A stretch of DNA of 64,000 nt from Marsupella aquatica (lineage: Eukaryota > Marchantiophyta). Of this stretch, positions 35,622 to 44,242 are shown one piece after another (the stretch's first letter is position 1; each line of letters begins with the position of its first letter). Made by a program: the position numbers and the translations under genes. The notes beneath the pieces are model-generated. The model saw only the letters and a list, made by a program, of their open reading frames with translations, ran no database searches and was not told where the DNA came from. The stretch covers positions 18,104,001-18,168,000 of the forward strand of contig OZ316898.1 of the NCBI GenBank assembly GCA_973895155.1, written 5' to 3'.

Positions 35622-38255
35622 TTACGTGTGTGCAGTGGTTGGACCAGGGCTGGTCCCCTTGTCGGGGCGAGACCTCGAGCCGCCTTGATCAGAGGTGGGC
35701 CCAGGTTTTCCCCGCTGGAGGACGAGCAGGGTGACGCGGTCCTGCAAAGCCTTGTTGTCCCGTAATGCTTCCTCCGCCTTGTTTGCGGCTTCGTCGGCTT
35801 CAGTCTGGAGCCGCGCCACCTCCAAGTTGAGCTGGTCGATGGCGTCGCGATGGACCTGGTCCTGCGCTAGCAATTTATCTCATTCGGCGGAGAGACTAGC
35901 CACCTGCTGTGCTGCCTGCAGGAATTGTTTGTTGAGGTCGGTCAGGCTGGTAACCCGAGCCGAAGATTCTGAGCGTAATTGAAGCACGGTGTCGTCCAGC
36001 TTCTTGAATTCGGCCTGCGCTCCGCTTAACTCCTGGGTTAGTCCGTCCCTCTGTTCGACAATGCGGACTAAATCCTCGCGGCGGGTCGTTGTCTCCTCCT
36101 CGAGGTGCTCTACCAGCATCTGGAGACGCCCGATCTCATTCCCCTTCGCCATAAGTTCTTCTTCCAAGCGGCTGACGATCCGTGGTTGGTGCTCTAACAT
36201 GAAGAAGGCTGGCTGAAAGTACGCCGAGACTTGTTGTCCGATGTATGTTGCCAACTCCCCAGACATAGTCTGGCTAAACTTCTGGACCAGGTCGTAGGCC
36301 ATGGTCCCCGGGGCTACTTGGTAGTCCTCCATCCTCTCGGGTACCGGTGGTTCCTCGGCAGGGGCAATGAGCTCCTCCGTAGTCAGCGCTGGGGAGGGGA
36401 AGGTTTCTTCAGGTGGTGGAGGGATTGGGGGTGGTTGTACTGTAGGTAGCGGAGGCTCAACGGAAGGAGGCGGTGGAATTTCCGCAGGGTGCGGTTGCGG
36501 AGTATTAGTCGGGGCTTCCGGCTCGGGGTTTGTCCGAGGGACAGTAGTCCGCGTAGTCGGGGTTGCCTCCTCTAGGGCGGGGGTGTCATTACCCGGGGCT
36601 GAGGTGGCCATATTCTTTCCTCTGGCCTCCCGCCGTGCCTTGTACCAGGCGAGGATAATGGCGATATGACTCCCCAAGTAAGTCTTCCCTCCAATAGCCA
36701 TACCACCCTGAGCCCGCTTCAGCTCCCCCGAGAATCTTCGGTAGAAGAATTGGGCCCAGTTTCGTCGTTTGTACTGTTCCACCTGCACTATCGTGCAGAG
36801 GGAAATCTCGGATCGTGGCTCAATCATGTGTAGGGTAGTCCGTATGAAGTTAAGCCGCTCCATACAGGTTAAGTTGGTGCACGCCCCCTGCTTGTATCCG
36901 TTGTCCGTCTTACCCTCGGGTTTGAAGTGCCGCGGCGTATACTCCTTATCCCGAATTCGGATTTCCACCGGCACCGGCCCGGTTGGTAGGCCGGAAATTT
37001 GCGTTAACCGATGCTCCGTGAGTGATAAGGTCTGCCCCGAAACCTTGGTGGTTGACGCATCAGTGTCGAAATTGGAGATGAACTCACAAATCTCCTTCGG
37101 CCCGGCGGCGCACGGCCTCCATAGTAAGTGGGCGAACCGCTCCAACTGATGCTCCTTGAGATAGTCCGCATGTTCGAGTTTCTTGATCGCGATCCAGACT
37201 ACCTCGGGGACGCGGATTACCTGTAATAAGTTGGACTTCGGGTTATCCGGGGGCCGTCGGGTCTGGTTGGTCGGGGGGTTTGCCGGGGCAGGTGCAGGCG
37301 CGGCGTCGGTCTGTGTTGATTCGGGGGCCGTCGCAGTCCTTGACCGCTTACGAGGACGTTGTTCGAGTTGCGGACTAGCTCGCTCGGAACCCGAAGAACA
37401 CTCCGCGTTGATTATTGGACGGACTTGGGACTGGTTCGGCGGTACTCCGGTGGTCATCGGTTGAGGCGCTGGGGTAGCCATATCCCAATTGAAGGCGTTG
37501 GAGCTTTCCCCGAGGAACGTGAGATTACGCGCCGCTTCCCGTTGTCTGCTAATGTCTTCTTGGCGCTTTTCGGCTGCGATCTGCTGGTCTAGGTACCCCA
37601 GAATCTTGTCGAACTCCGCTTGAGTAAGCCGCTGGTTGCCCTTCAGCTTAAAGAACTTAGCTGGAACCTCAAGAATCGCCTCTGCTATCGATCTAAGCCC
37701 TTCCTCGCTGAGATATAGTTCGGTGATGTAGTCTCGCAGCTCGTTATAGCTAGAATCCTTGGTGATGGCTGTCCTTTCGCAATTAACCAGTGCTACCTTG
37801 GTTACCAGCTTCGCGTACCTTCGTTCGTAAGCGGCTTTCTCGGGGCAAGAGTACTAGTAAGTCTCGGAGAACTTAGCACCTACCTCGCCAAACAAGGTCC
37901 AAAATCCCAAGGCTGTGAGGGTCATACTAACCTCGTAGTCCGGTTCGTTGCGTCCACGTTCCCACCTGGCTGGTCCTTTTTCACGGAGGCCTCGCTCGTC
38001 CTAACTAAATCTCGCCACATTCCGCTCTTCTCCCTCGATAGTTTCCTCGTAAAGGTCGACTGGATTCAATCGAAAAGGCGAGCGGATGGCAGCGTCCGTG
38101 AATTCCAAAAAGGTAAACGTGAGCGAATGGCCCGCAGTGCCATCGGCTCCTCTCTTATGGAGGTGCCCGGACGAGCCCGAGCGTGAGAAGGTCAGGCCGT
38201 TTGGTCATTGATAACGAGCTGAAGTCGGCGTCTCGGTCCAAGCGTGATTCTTCTA
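35622..38255 (-). pseudogene. Gag-like transposon reading frame with nonsense codons
   Basis: A single reading frame can be followed from about 38255 to the final stop at 35622. It is interrupted by TAG 38253-38255, TGA 38205-38207, TAG 38001-38003, TAG 37854-37856 and TGA 35880-35882, all in the same phase. The longest uninterrupted ATG-started segment is 37481-35880 (533 codons). Layout of that segment: a charged Pro/Ala/Thr-rich start; a globular domain (roughly residues 85-285) containing 'LSLTEHRLTQISGLPTGP', a pattern like the 'LISxxTGLP' of plant transposon-linked gag/mobile-domain proteins; a proline-rich linker (about 320-390); then a long coiled coil that continues past the TGA for a further 83 codons. 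The family is not identified with certainty. No protease, reverse transcriptase or integrase was seen. Confidence 0.65.
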
Positions 38256-38454
38256 ACTGATTTTTACTCCGCTGCCGCCACCATACCTCGGTTGTGCGTA
38301 ATAATCCCTTTCCTGAACTCGTAATTATTCGGTTATCTTAACCTACTCCTAATCTAATCATAATGGCAACTTGACGGCTATACGTGCTATTCTACGCTAT
38401 GGCTACGGTCCTAATGACCGTATAAGTCCTAATCTACGACCTGGGTTCGGTCAA

Positions 38455-38475
38455 GTGACACGTTACCCGTGTCAC
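38455..38475. repeat. Perfect short palindrome at the island edge
   Basis: Arms GTGACACG and CGTGTCAC surround the 5-nt loop TTACC. It lies at the compositional boundary of the GC-rich island, on the upstream side of the gag-like frame. Confidence 0.8.
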
Positions 38476-38510
38476 AATAGTTAATGCTGTTCCAGGGACT
38501 AGTCTCTTTG

Positions 38511-38849
38511 AATAGGAGCCGTGTATTTTTTAAATGCAAATTTTAGCCAAATTCCACCTCCCCAAAAAACTTTTGTCACTTTTGGTTAATATTGGCTACA
38601 TTTTTTTGACACCATTAGCCACTCTTCCACCAAATCATGAACCCCATTAGCCAGAATCTGCCGGTCCTCCTTAAATCTAGGGATATCTGACTATCATAAT
38701 TTAATTCAATAAAATCTGATAGAGAATATTCCTAGAATCTACTCCCTTAGAAAAGCAAACATTAGCCACACTACTGGCTAAAAATTAAAAAAACCTTCAA
38801 AAATACACTGGTTAATTACGTATATGTTTATGGTCTCTAGATGCTCCTT
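38511..38849. other. AT-rich spacer between the two mobile elements
   Basis: Non-coding. The words 'ccatt(a)gccac', 'cttttg(g)tcactttt' and 'aaaatctgg' resemble the segment at 20720-20960, hinting at a shared degenerate repeat, but I could not define ends. Confidence 0.4.
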
Positions 38850-40629
38850 AATGGAGTATTTGGACGACCGTATGCCTACCCGCGGGATTCCATCTTCGTA
38901 TTTGGACGACCGTATGCAATCCCAGTGCTGCGGTTGACCAGTGGGCTACTAATCGTCTCAATAAATATCGTGAGTTTAAGGGACTGAGCACAACCATTGG
39001 ATTCAAAGAGCTCCCTGGTAAGGATTGTGTAAAGCTTTTGATGAAATTTTTCGAGCAAGTCTGCAAGAAGAACGGTAGTCTGTATCCATCACAGACACTG
39101 ATGGGGCTCTACCGAGCATTTCACCGCATTCTCAGGAAGCAAGAGAAGAGAGTCATTGAGTCAGGTAACGAGGAGCCTATTTTTGATATGCGGTCGTCCC
39201 CTCTTTTCAAACCTGTTGCTATTGCTTGTGTATTGGCTATGGAGCGATGAAAGAAAGCTAGAGCTAATGTTCCAAGGAAGAAGGCTTCTGTGATAACATT
39301 TGCAGATGAGGCTACCATACTAGCTCATCCGAGTACATCAATCTCACACTCAAGAGGGATGCAGTGAAGGGCGGTATTCTTTTTGCTCAATCGTTTTTGC
39401 ATCTGTGGCGGCAAGGAACTGTACAGTCTGATGAAATCTGATTTTGAGTTTGGAGCTGACGTCCATGGTAGATTTGTTAAGTATGATGAGAGGCTTAGCA
39501 AAAACTACCAGGTCAGTATGGACCGATACCAAGAGGAACACTTTAGACCTGTTGTTATTAACTATGATGCTGATGTTATTGAAACATTGAGAGAGCTGAT
39601 CAGTCACCTACCAGCTACTGCCACATTTCTCTTCTATCAATGTATTGACCATCCCAGAACACATGCCTGGTTCTCCACATTGAGGCTTGGTGAGCGAACT
39701 CTTGGCACTTGTCTTAAAGTGATGCATCAAGAGGCTGGCCTCGATACTAGTGGTGTCTCCAATAAGACAGGACGAACAACATGTATCTCAAGAATGGGTG
39801 TAGAGGGCGTTCCTCCGAAGGTCGGCATGAAGATCTCAGGCCATAAGAGCGAAGGCGCATACGAACGATACGACCGCAGTGCTGATGATCAAGTTCGTGT
39901 TGCACTGAGGTGTGCTACCGAGGGCACTCCTTACTTGGCTACAATGACTGAAGAGACAGAGAAGGGTAAGAAACGTCTGATTGAAGGTGGTATGGGGAAG
40001 GAAGTCGGTCCAGATGTTCCCATCATGGAGCAACAACCAGTTACGAAGACAATGGTGATTCCAGAAGAAGGTAACTTGTTTATTGTTTGTGTTGTTTGCA
40101 AGCTCATTATTCTTGGAATATCTTTCTGACTGTTTATTTCCATTTGCAGTTGCTGAGTCCACTACACAGTCAACCTTACCTGCTGCCATGGACTTTGTGT
40201 CGAACATTCTTGCTGAACCAAGCACTGAACAAGTCCAGGTGGTCAAGGAGCTGGCACCTGGTGAGGGTGAAGTGGTCATGGAAGATGTCAGCAATGAGAA
40301 TCAAATGACCAACCCGGTGCTGGAGGCATTATTGAAACCTGATGCTCAGATGCGTTTTCAGTAGGAGACTCGTTTTACTGACTTCGATTGCTTTTTGAAT
40401 ACTCTCGACTGGGATGCCTTAAAGCTCTGACCCGAGGTTTAAGGGTATAGCAGCAGCGCCCAATGTGACAATCCTGAATCCAGTTAACATGATTTTTGAT
40501 AGCGTGAAAGCCATGACCAACTGCACCATGAATGGCTATACTTTCAGCCTAAATTTTGGCCCACACGGAGGAGGAGGACCTGGAGGAGGAGGACCTGGAG
40601 GGGGGCCATTTGGATCTCCATTCACCTAA
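38850..40629 (+). pseudogene. Crypton/DUF3504-type tyrosine recombinase, decayed
   Basis: Tyrosine recombinases of this type cut and rejoin DNA through a catalytic Tyr and move Crypton elements. The N-terminal core-binding part (38940-39246) has 'FFEQVCKKNGSLYPSQTL' and 'RAFHRILR', matching the 'DGxxYPPxTL...LqR.lR' signature of DUF3504 proteins (KIAA1958/ZMYM/QRICH1 relatives). The catalytic part (39383-40070) has 'CGGKELYSLMKSDF' (box I, expected Arg replaced by Cys), 'SNKTGRTTCISRM' (box II, His replaced by Lys, Arg kept), 'ISGHKSEGAY' (conserved His) and a Tyr in 'ERYDRS'. A 79-nt intron (40071-40149) joins a downstream exon. Past TAG 40362-40364 and a frame change, a Gly-rich tail after 'VTILNPVNMIF' ends at 40629. 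Defects: TGA 39247-39249, frame shifts near 39320 and 39390, TAG 40362, and another shift near 40435. Confidence 0.8.
38856..38917 (+). repeat. 20-bp direct repeat, 42 bp apart, at the start of the recombinase frame
   Basis: The 20-mer beginning gtatttggac is present at 38856-38875 and again at 38898-38917. The 42-bp offset keeps the frame, so the peptide IWTTVC is repeated 14 residues apart. Confidence 0.9.
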
Positions 40630-41208
40630 GCAACCAGGATCCAGTGATTGGAATGTAATAGCCTGTGAGACACCATAGATTACGTTACATTATGTACATT
40701 ACAGAGTAGATATATTACAGATTTTAGTTTCATAGAATCATAACATACGCATATTACATAGTAGAATTGTATTCTGACTGAACCATAGCCTACGGACATT
40801 GTCTTCTAGGCGTTCACGTACTATAGACACATACCATGCATATCATTCATTTAGACTCTCATGAGTCATTGAAATGTAATTTATGTTTACAACTACCAAT
40901 AAAGTTTCACCCCTACTGTGGGATTTCTCTTTACTTTCAAAATTTTCTGATTTCAAATTTTGCCAGCTGGATTTCATAAACCTATCGTGTACAAATATTC
41001 TTGCAAAATACAAATACCTGCGTACAAATATGGTGAACAATTATTAAATATAAAACATGCCCATGTGGCATGAACTGGTTGGCCAGGAGCGATAAACATT
41101 ACCCCACGATCCTTAACGAGTGTGCAGCAGAGGGAAGATTACGGGAATGGAGGGTACCGACGGGAAACTGTACCCACTGGTAAGGTAAACAGTAACCCTA
41201 AAAGTTAC
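40630..41208. other. AT-rich spacer between the recombinase and the RRM duplication
   Basis: No gene supported. The phrase 'attaca(g/t)ag(t)tag' recurs between 40680 and 40770. The last 100 bp (41110-41208) contain no RRM-gene sequence, so the duplicated block begins abruptly at 41209. Confidence 0.5.
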
Positions 41209-42191
41209 GTGGTGGACGTTCTGCTGGTGGAGCGCCACAAGCAAGGACGCTTTCTATGGGGATGCCTTCGTTTTGTTTGGGGCTCCAACACAGGTGGATT
41301 TTGCCCTGCAGAGGAACAGGCTGAAGATTGGTCGTCGTTACATTGAAGTCTTTCCGCTCCAGGAAACATGACTGCTACCAGGCAGTGGCAGCTAACGTCG
41401 CAGAACAAAACCAGGATGACATAGGAGGACGACGGATGTGCAGCCCTCCCAGGCAAGCGACCCATCTCTGAAAAGGATCGCGTAGAGCACACTGGGGTTT
41501 TGAAGCTCCGTGGCCTCCCCTTTTCTGCCTCCAAGCGTGACATCATCGACTTCTTCAGGGAGTATGGGGAGCTGACAGAGGACAACGCCCACATCATGAC
41601 CCTAGCGAATGGTCGAGCTTCTGGAGACGCATTTGTGGAGTTCGCCACTGCCTCGGAGGCCAAGTCAGCAATGAACAAAGGCAAGATGATTCTAGGAACT
41701 CGCTATGTTGATCTGTTCCCCTCTTCACGAGAAGACGCTACCACTCGAGCTGCCTCCAGAGCGAGATAATTCCTGATCCTGAATGGTGGACTGCCATGTG
41801 ACAGACTGACGGGTTAAGAGCTCAATAGAGAGGTAGAAGATAAGAAGACGAGAGGGAAGGAGTGGAGAGCGCGAGATAATTGTTCACGAAATTTGGTTTG
41901 TCCCCTCCTCCAGAGACAGATAGAGAATGCGAACGGGAGTGAGGAATCAGAGAGAACGAGAAAGCGAAAGTGAAAGAGGAAGCGAAAGAGAAACAGAAAG
42001 AAGCGATACGAGCAAGGGGAGATATTTCCTAAGTCTGCTGTAGAACCCCACCTCCTCATCCCCAACGGATAGATGTGACCAACAGAAAGGATGGAACCAG
42101 AGAGGCGGTTTTACTGCGATGTAATTTAGCCTCAACGCAGGTGGGAGAGATTTTAATTGATTCCATTATCCTCTGCGTCCACACAGACCGT
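41209..42191 (+). pseudogene. 5'-truncated duplicate of the hnRNP F/H-type RRM gene
   Basis: A 983-bp block that repeats 43262-44242, covering the second half of RRM1, the whole of RRM2 and the 3' untranslated region. It starts inside RRM1 at 'VVDVLLVER'. Single-base insertions relative to the intact copy occur at about 41254 (ctttctatggg for cttctctggg), 41353 (ctttccg for cttccg) and 41451 (cccaggcaag for cccggcaag), so RRM1 is shifted out of frame. RRM2 remains open (41500-41769) with 'LKLRGLPFSASKRDIIDFF' and 'SGDAFVEFATASEAKSAM', and could be translated only if a new start is used. The few other differences point to a recent duplication. The end coincides with 'cacacagaccgt', after which the copies diverge. 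Confidence 0.88.
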
Positions 42192-43018
42192 CGACCCTCC
42201 CTCGAGATGCATATGAACGAAACGGCCCTTTCTCTTCTGGCTCTGTGATTCGGTGACCATTTTCTTGCGTGACTCGTCTGTCTGTTAGGGTTTCTGTTAC
42301 TTGGCGATTCTGTATCGTAACTCCGCTTGCTTTGGTTGGTTGGCTACATAGTTGGCTCGTTGGTTATGGCTTGTTTGTGTTGATATGTCTGACTTGGATG
42401 AATCAGTCTTCCTGGCGAGGTGGGGTCGGTTGAGCTGAGTCGAGTAAGGGGAGTTGTCTGGGGCTCTGGGGGTTGGAGGTTTGCTACGAACGAAGGTGTT
42501 ATTCATTCTGTGCAATTGCACTATTGCAGGCGAAAAATCGCTGAAGCGGTTGGAGAAATGCGGTTGCGCATGATGGGAGGCTGTAGAGTGGTGGCATTTT
42601 GGGTGCGGTGAATGCTCTCTAGGAGGGAAAGAAAGAGGGAAAGGTCCTGTTGCCGGTGCAGGTGCTGGCGAGGAGGATTGGGAGAGTAGAGGGAGGGGCA
42701 TTTCGTGGGGTGTGGTGCGTAGAAACAGCCGCCACCTTGGCTGGGCTTGGGTTCATAGGAATCCTTTTGTGGTGGTGGGTGGCATCGTCGGCAGGCATTC
42801 ATGATGTACTCCAGGGGGTAAGTGAATTAACCCGAGCTCACTAGACATAACTGAATGAACCATAATTTCCAAATTCTATGGACACGGGAACGGAACAGTA
42901 ACTGTATGCAAGACGAGGAGTTGTTGGTTTAGGAGTGGTGGTAGGAGATGAAATCCGTATTGACGAGGTCGGAGGGTGGTGGGCTGGAATGTCTGTTTGA
43001 AGGAATGGTTTCGACAGC
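42192..43018 (+). promoter_or_regulatory. Spacer with likely promoter and 5' exon of the intact RRM gene
   Basis: Lies between the truncated copy and the intact gene. 'ttagggtttctg' at about 42286 resembles plant 5' untranslated regions of housekeeping genes (a telo-box-like AGGGTTT). The intact gene's first coding exon must lie here or upstream, because its main exon has no in-frame ATG, but I could not place it. Frames on either strand show no domain. Confidence 0.4.
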
Positions 43019-43819
43019 GTGATAGATGATGGCTACGAGGTGGGAGTTAAGAGGCCACGATCAATGGATCGAGGGCCTGGGGGCCCCTGGGCAGCCCTTA
43101 TCCCACGAGCCTCCCAGCAGCAGCTCATAGGGGGTTATGGAAGTAGCCAAAATGCCATTCTGGCCGCCCGGCAACCACGTTCTTTCCCGGTTGTAAGGTT
43201 GCGAGGGCTGCCCTTTAATTCAACTGAGGGTGATGTCTGTGAGTTCTTTGCTGGGTTGGATGTGGTGGACGTTCTGCTGGTGGAGCGCAACAAGCAAGGA
43301 CGCTTCTCTGGGGATGCCTTCGTGGTGTTTGGGGCTCCAACACAGGTGGATTTTGCCCTGCAGAGGAACAGGCTGAAGATTGGTCGTCGTTACATTGAAG
43401 TCTTCCGCTCCAGGAAGCATGACTACTACCAGGCAGTGGCAGCCAACGTCGCAGAACAAAACCAGGATGACATAGGAGGAAGACGGATGTCCAGCCCTCC
43501 CGGCAAGCGACCCATCTCTGAGAAGGATCGCGTAGAGCACACTGGGGTTTTGAAACTCCGTGGCCTCCCCTTTTCTGCCTCCAAGCGTGACATCATCGAC
43601 TTCTTCAGGGAGTATGGGGAGCTGACAGAGGACAACGTCCACATCATGACCCTAGCGAATGGTCGAGCTTCTGGAGAAGCATTTGTGGAGTTCGCCACTG
43701 CCTCGGAGGCCAAGTCAGCAATGAACAAAGACAAGATGATTCTAGGAACTCGCTATGTTGATCTGTTCCCCTCTTCACGAGAAGAGGCTACCACTCGAGC
43801 TGCCTCCAGAGCGAGATAA
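43019..43819 (+). CDS. hnRNP F/H-type RNA-binding protein with two RRM domains
   Basis: A nuclear RNA-binding protein resembling the plant hnRNP F/H-like family (Arabidopsis AT5G66010/AT3G20890 type), which binds G-rich RNA and affects splicing. The main exon encodes 'DDGYEVGVKRPRSMD' (a family N-terminal motif), RRM1 about residues 57-130 ('FPVVRLRGLPFNSTEGDV', 'FSGDAFVVFGAP', 'GRRYIEVFRS') and RRM2 about 177-255 ('VLKLRGLPFSASKRDIIDFF', 'SGEAFVEFA', 'GTRYVDLFPSS'), ending 'TTRAASRAR'. Both RRMs are of the quasi-RRM kind, with RLRGLPF in place of aromatic RNP2. The exon opens just after an in-frame stop with no ATG; GTG at 43019 is only the frame limit, so a short upstream exon is likely. 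No intron is seen within the 266 codons. The 3' region is rich in GA repeats (43990-44060). Confidence 0.88.
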   Translation: MIDDGYEVGVKRPRSMDRGPGGPWAALIPRASQQQLIGGYGSSQNAILAARQPRSFPVVRLRGLPFNSTEGDVCEFFAGLDVVDVLLVERNKQGRFSGDAFVVFGAPTQVDFALQRNRLKIGRRYIEVFRSRKHDYYQAVAANVAEQNQDDIGGRRMSSPPGKRPISEKDRVEHTGVLKLRGLPFSASKRDIIDFFREYGELTEDNVHIMTLANGRASGEAFVEFATASEAKSAMNKDKMILGTRYVDLFPSSREEATTRAASRAR

Positions 43820-44242
43820 TTCCTGATCCTGAATGGTGGACTGCCATGTGACAGACTGACGGGTTAAGAGCTCAATAGAAGAGGTAGAAGATAAGAGGAC
43901 GAGAGGGAAGGAGTGGAGAGCGCGAGATAATTGTTCACGAAATTTCGTTTGTCCCCTGCCCCAGAGACAGGTAGAGAAGGCGAACGGGAGTGAGGAATCA
44001 GAGAGAAAGAGAAAGCGAAAGTGAAAGAGGAAGCGAAAGAGAAACAGAAAGAAGCGATACGAGCAAGGGGAGATATTTCCTAAGTCTGCTGTAGAACCCC
44101 GCCTCCTCATCCCCAACGGATAGATGTGACCAACAGAAAGGATGGAACCAGAGAGGCGGTTTTACTGCGATGTAATTTAGCCTCAACGCAGGTGGGAGAG
44201 ATTTTAATTTATTCCATTATCCTCTGCGTCCACACAGACCGT

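Larger units (their letters stand above)
34600..38510 (-). mobile_element. GC-rich transposon-like island around a gag-like frame
   Basis: Base composition rises sharply at about 34600 and falls at about 38510, where AT-rich DNA resumes. Inside is one long decayed minus-strand reading frame (38255-35622) and about 1 kb of GC-rich non-coding DNA downstream of it, including the purine-rich 'ggaagggggagaaggc' on the minus strand near 35260-35275. An 8-bp-arm palindrome sits at the right edge (38455-38475). I found no matching LTRs, inverted ends or target duplication, so the element type is unresolved and the boundaries are only compositional. Confidence 0.55.

Noticed and set aside
35989-37592. 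Plus-strand ORFs opposite the gag-like frame
   Set aside because: Shadows of the long minus-strand frame in GC-rich DNA.
34600-38510. LTRs at the two ends of the GC-rich element (both edges have a TGTCAC/TGTGAC-like word on the minus strand)
   Set aside because: Apart from those first bases the two end regions do not match, so no LTR pair is supported.
35622-40629. A single DIRS- or Ngaro-like element combining the gag-like frame and the tyrosine recombinase
   Set aside because: The two frames are on opposite strands, differ in base composition, are separated by an AT-rich spacer, and no reverse transcriptase lies between them; the recombinase is of Crypton/DUF3504 type.
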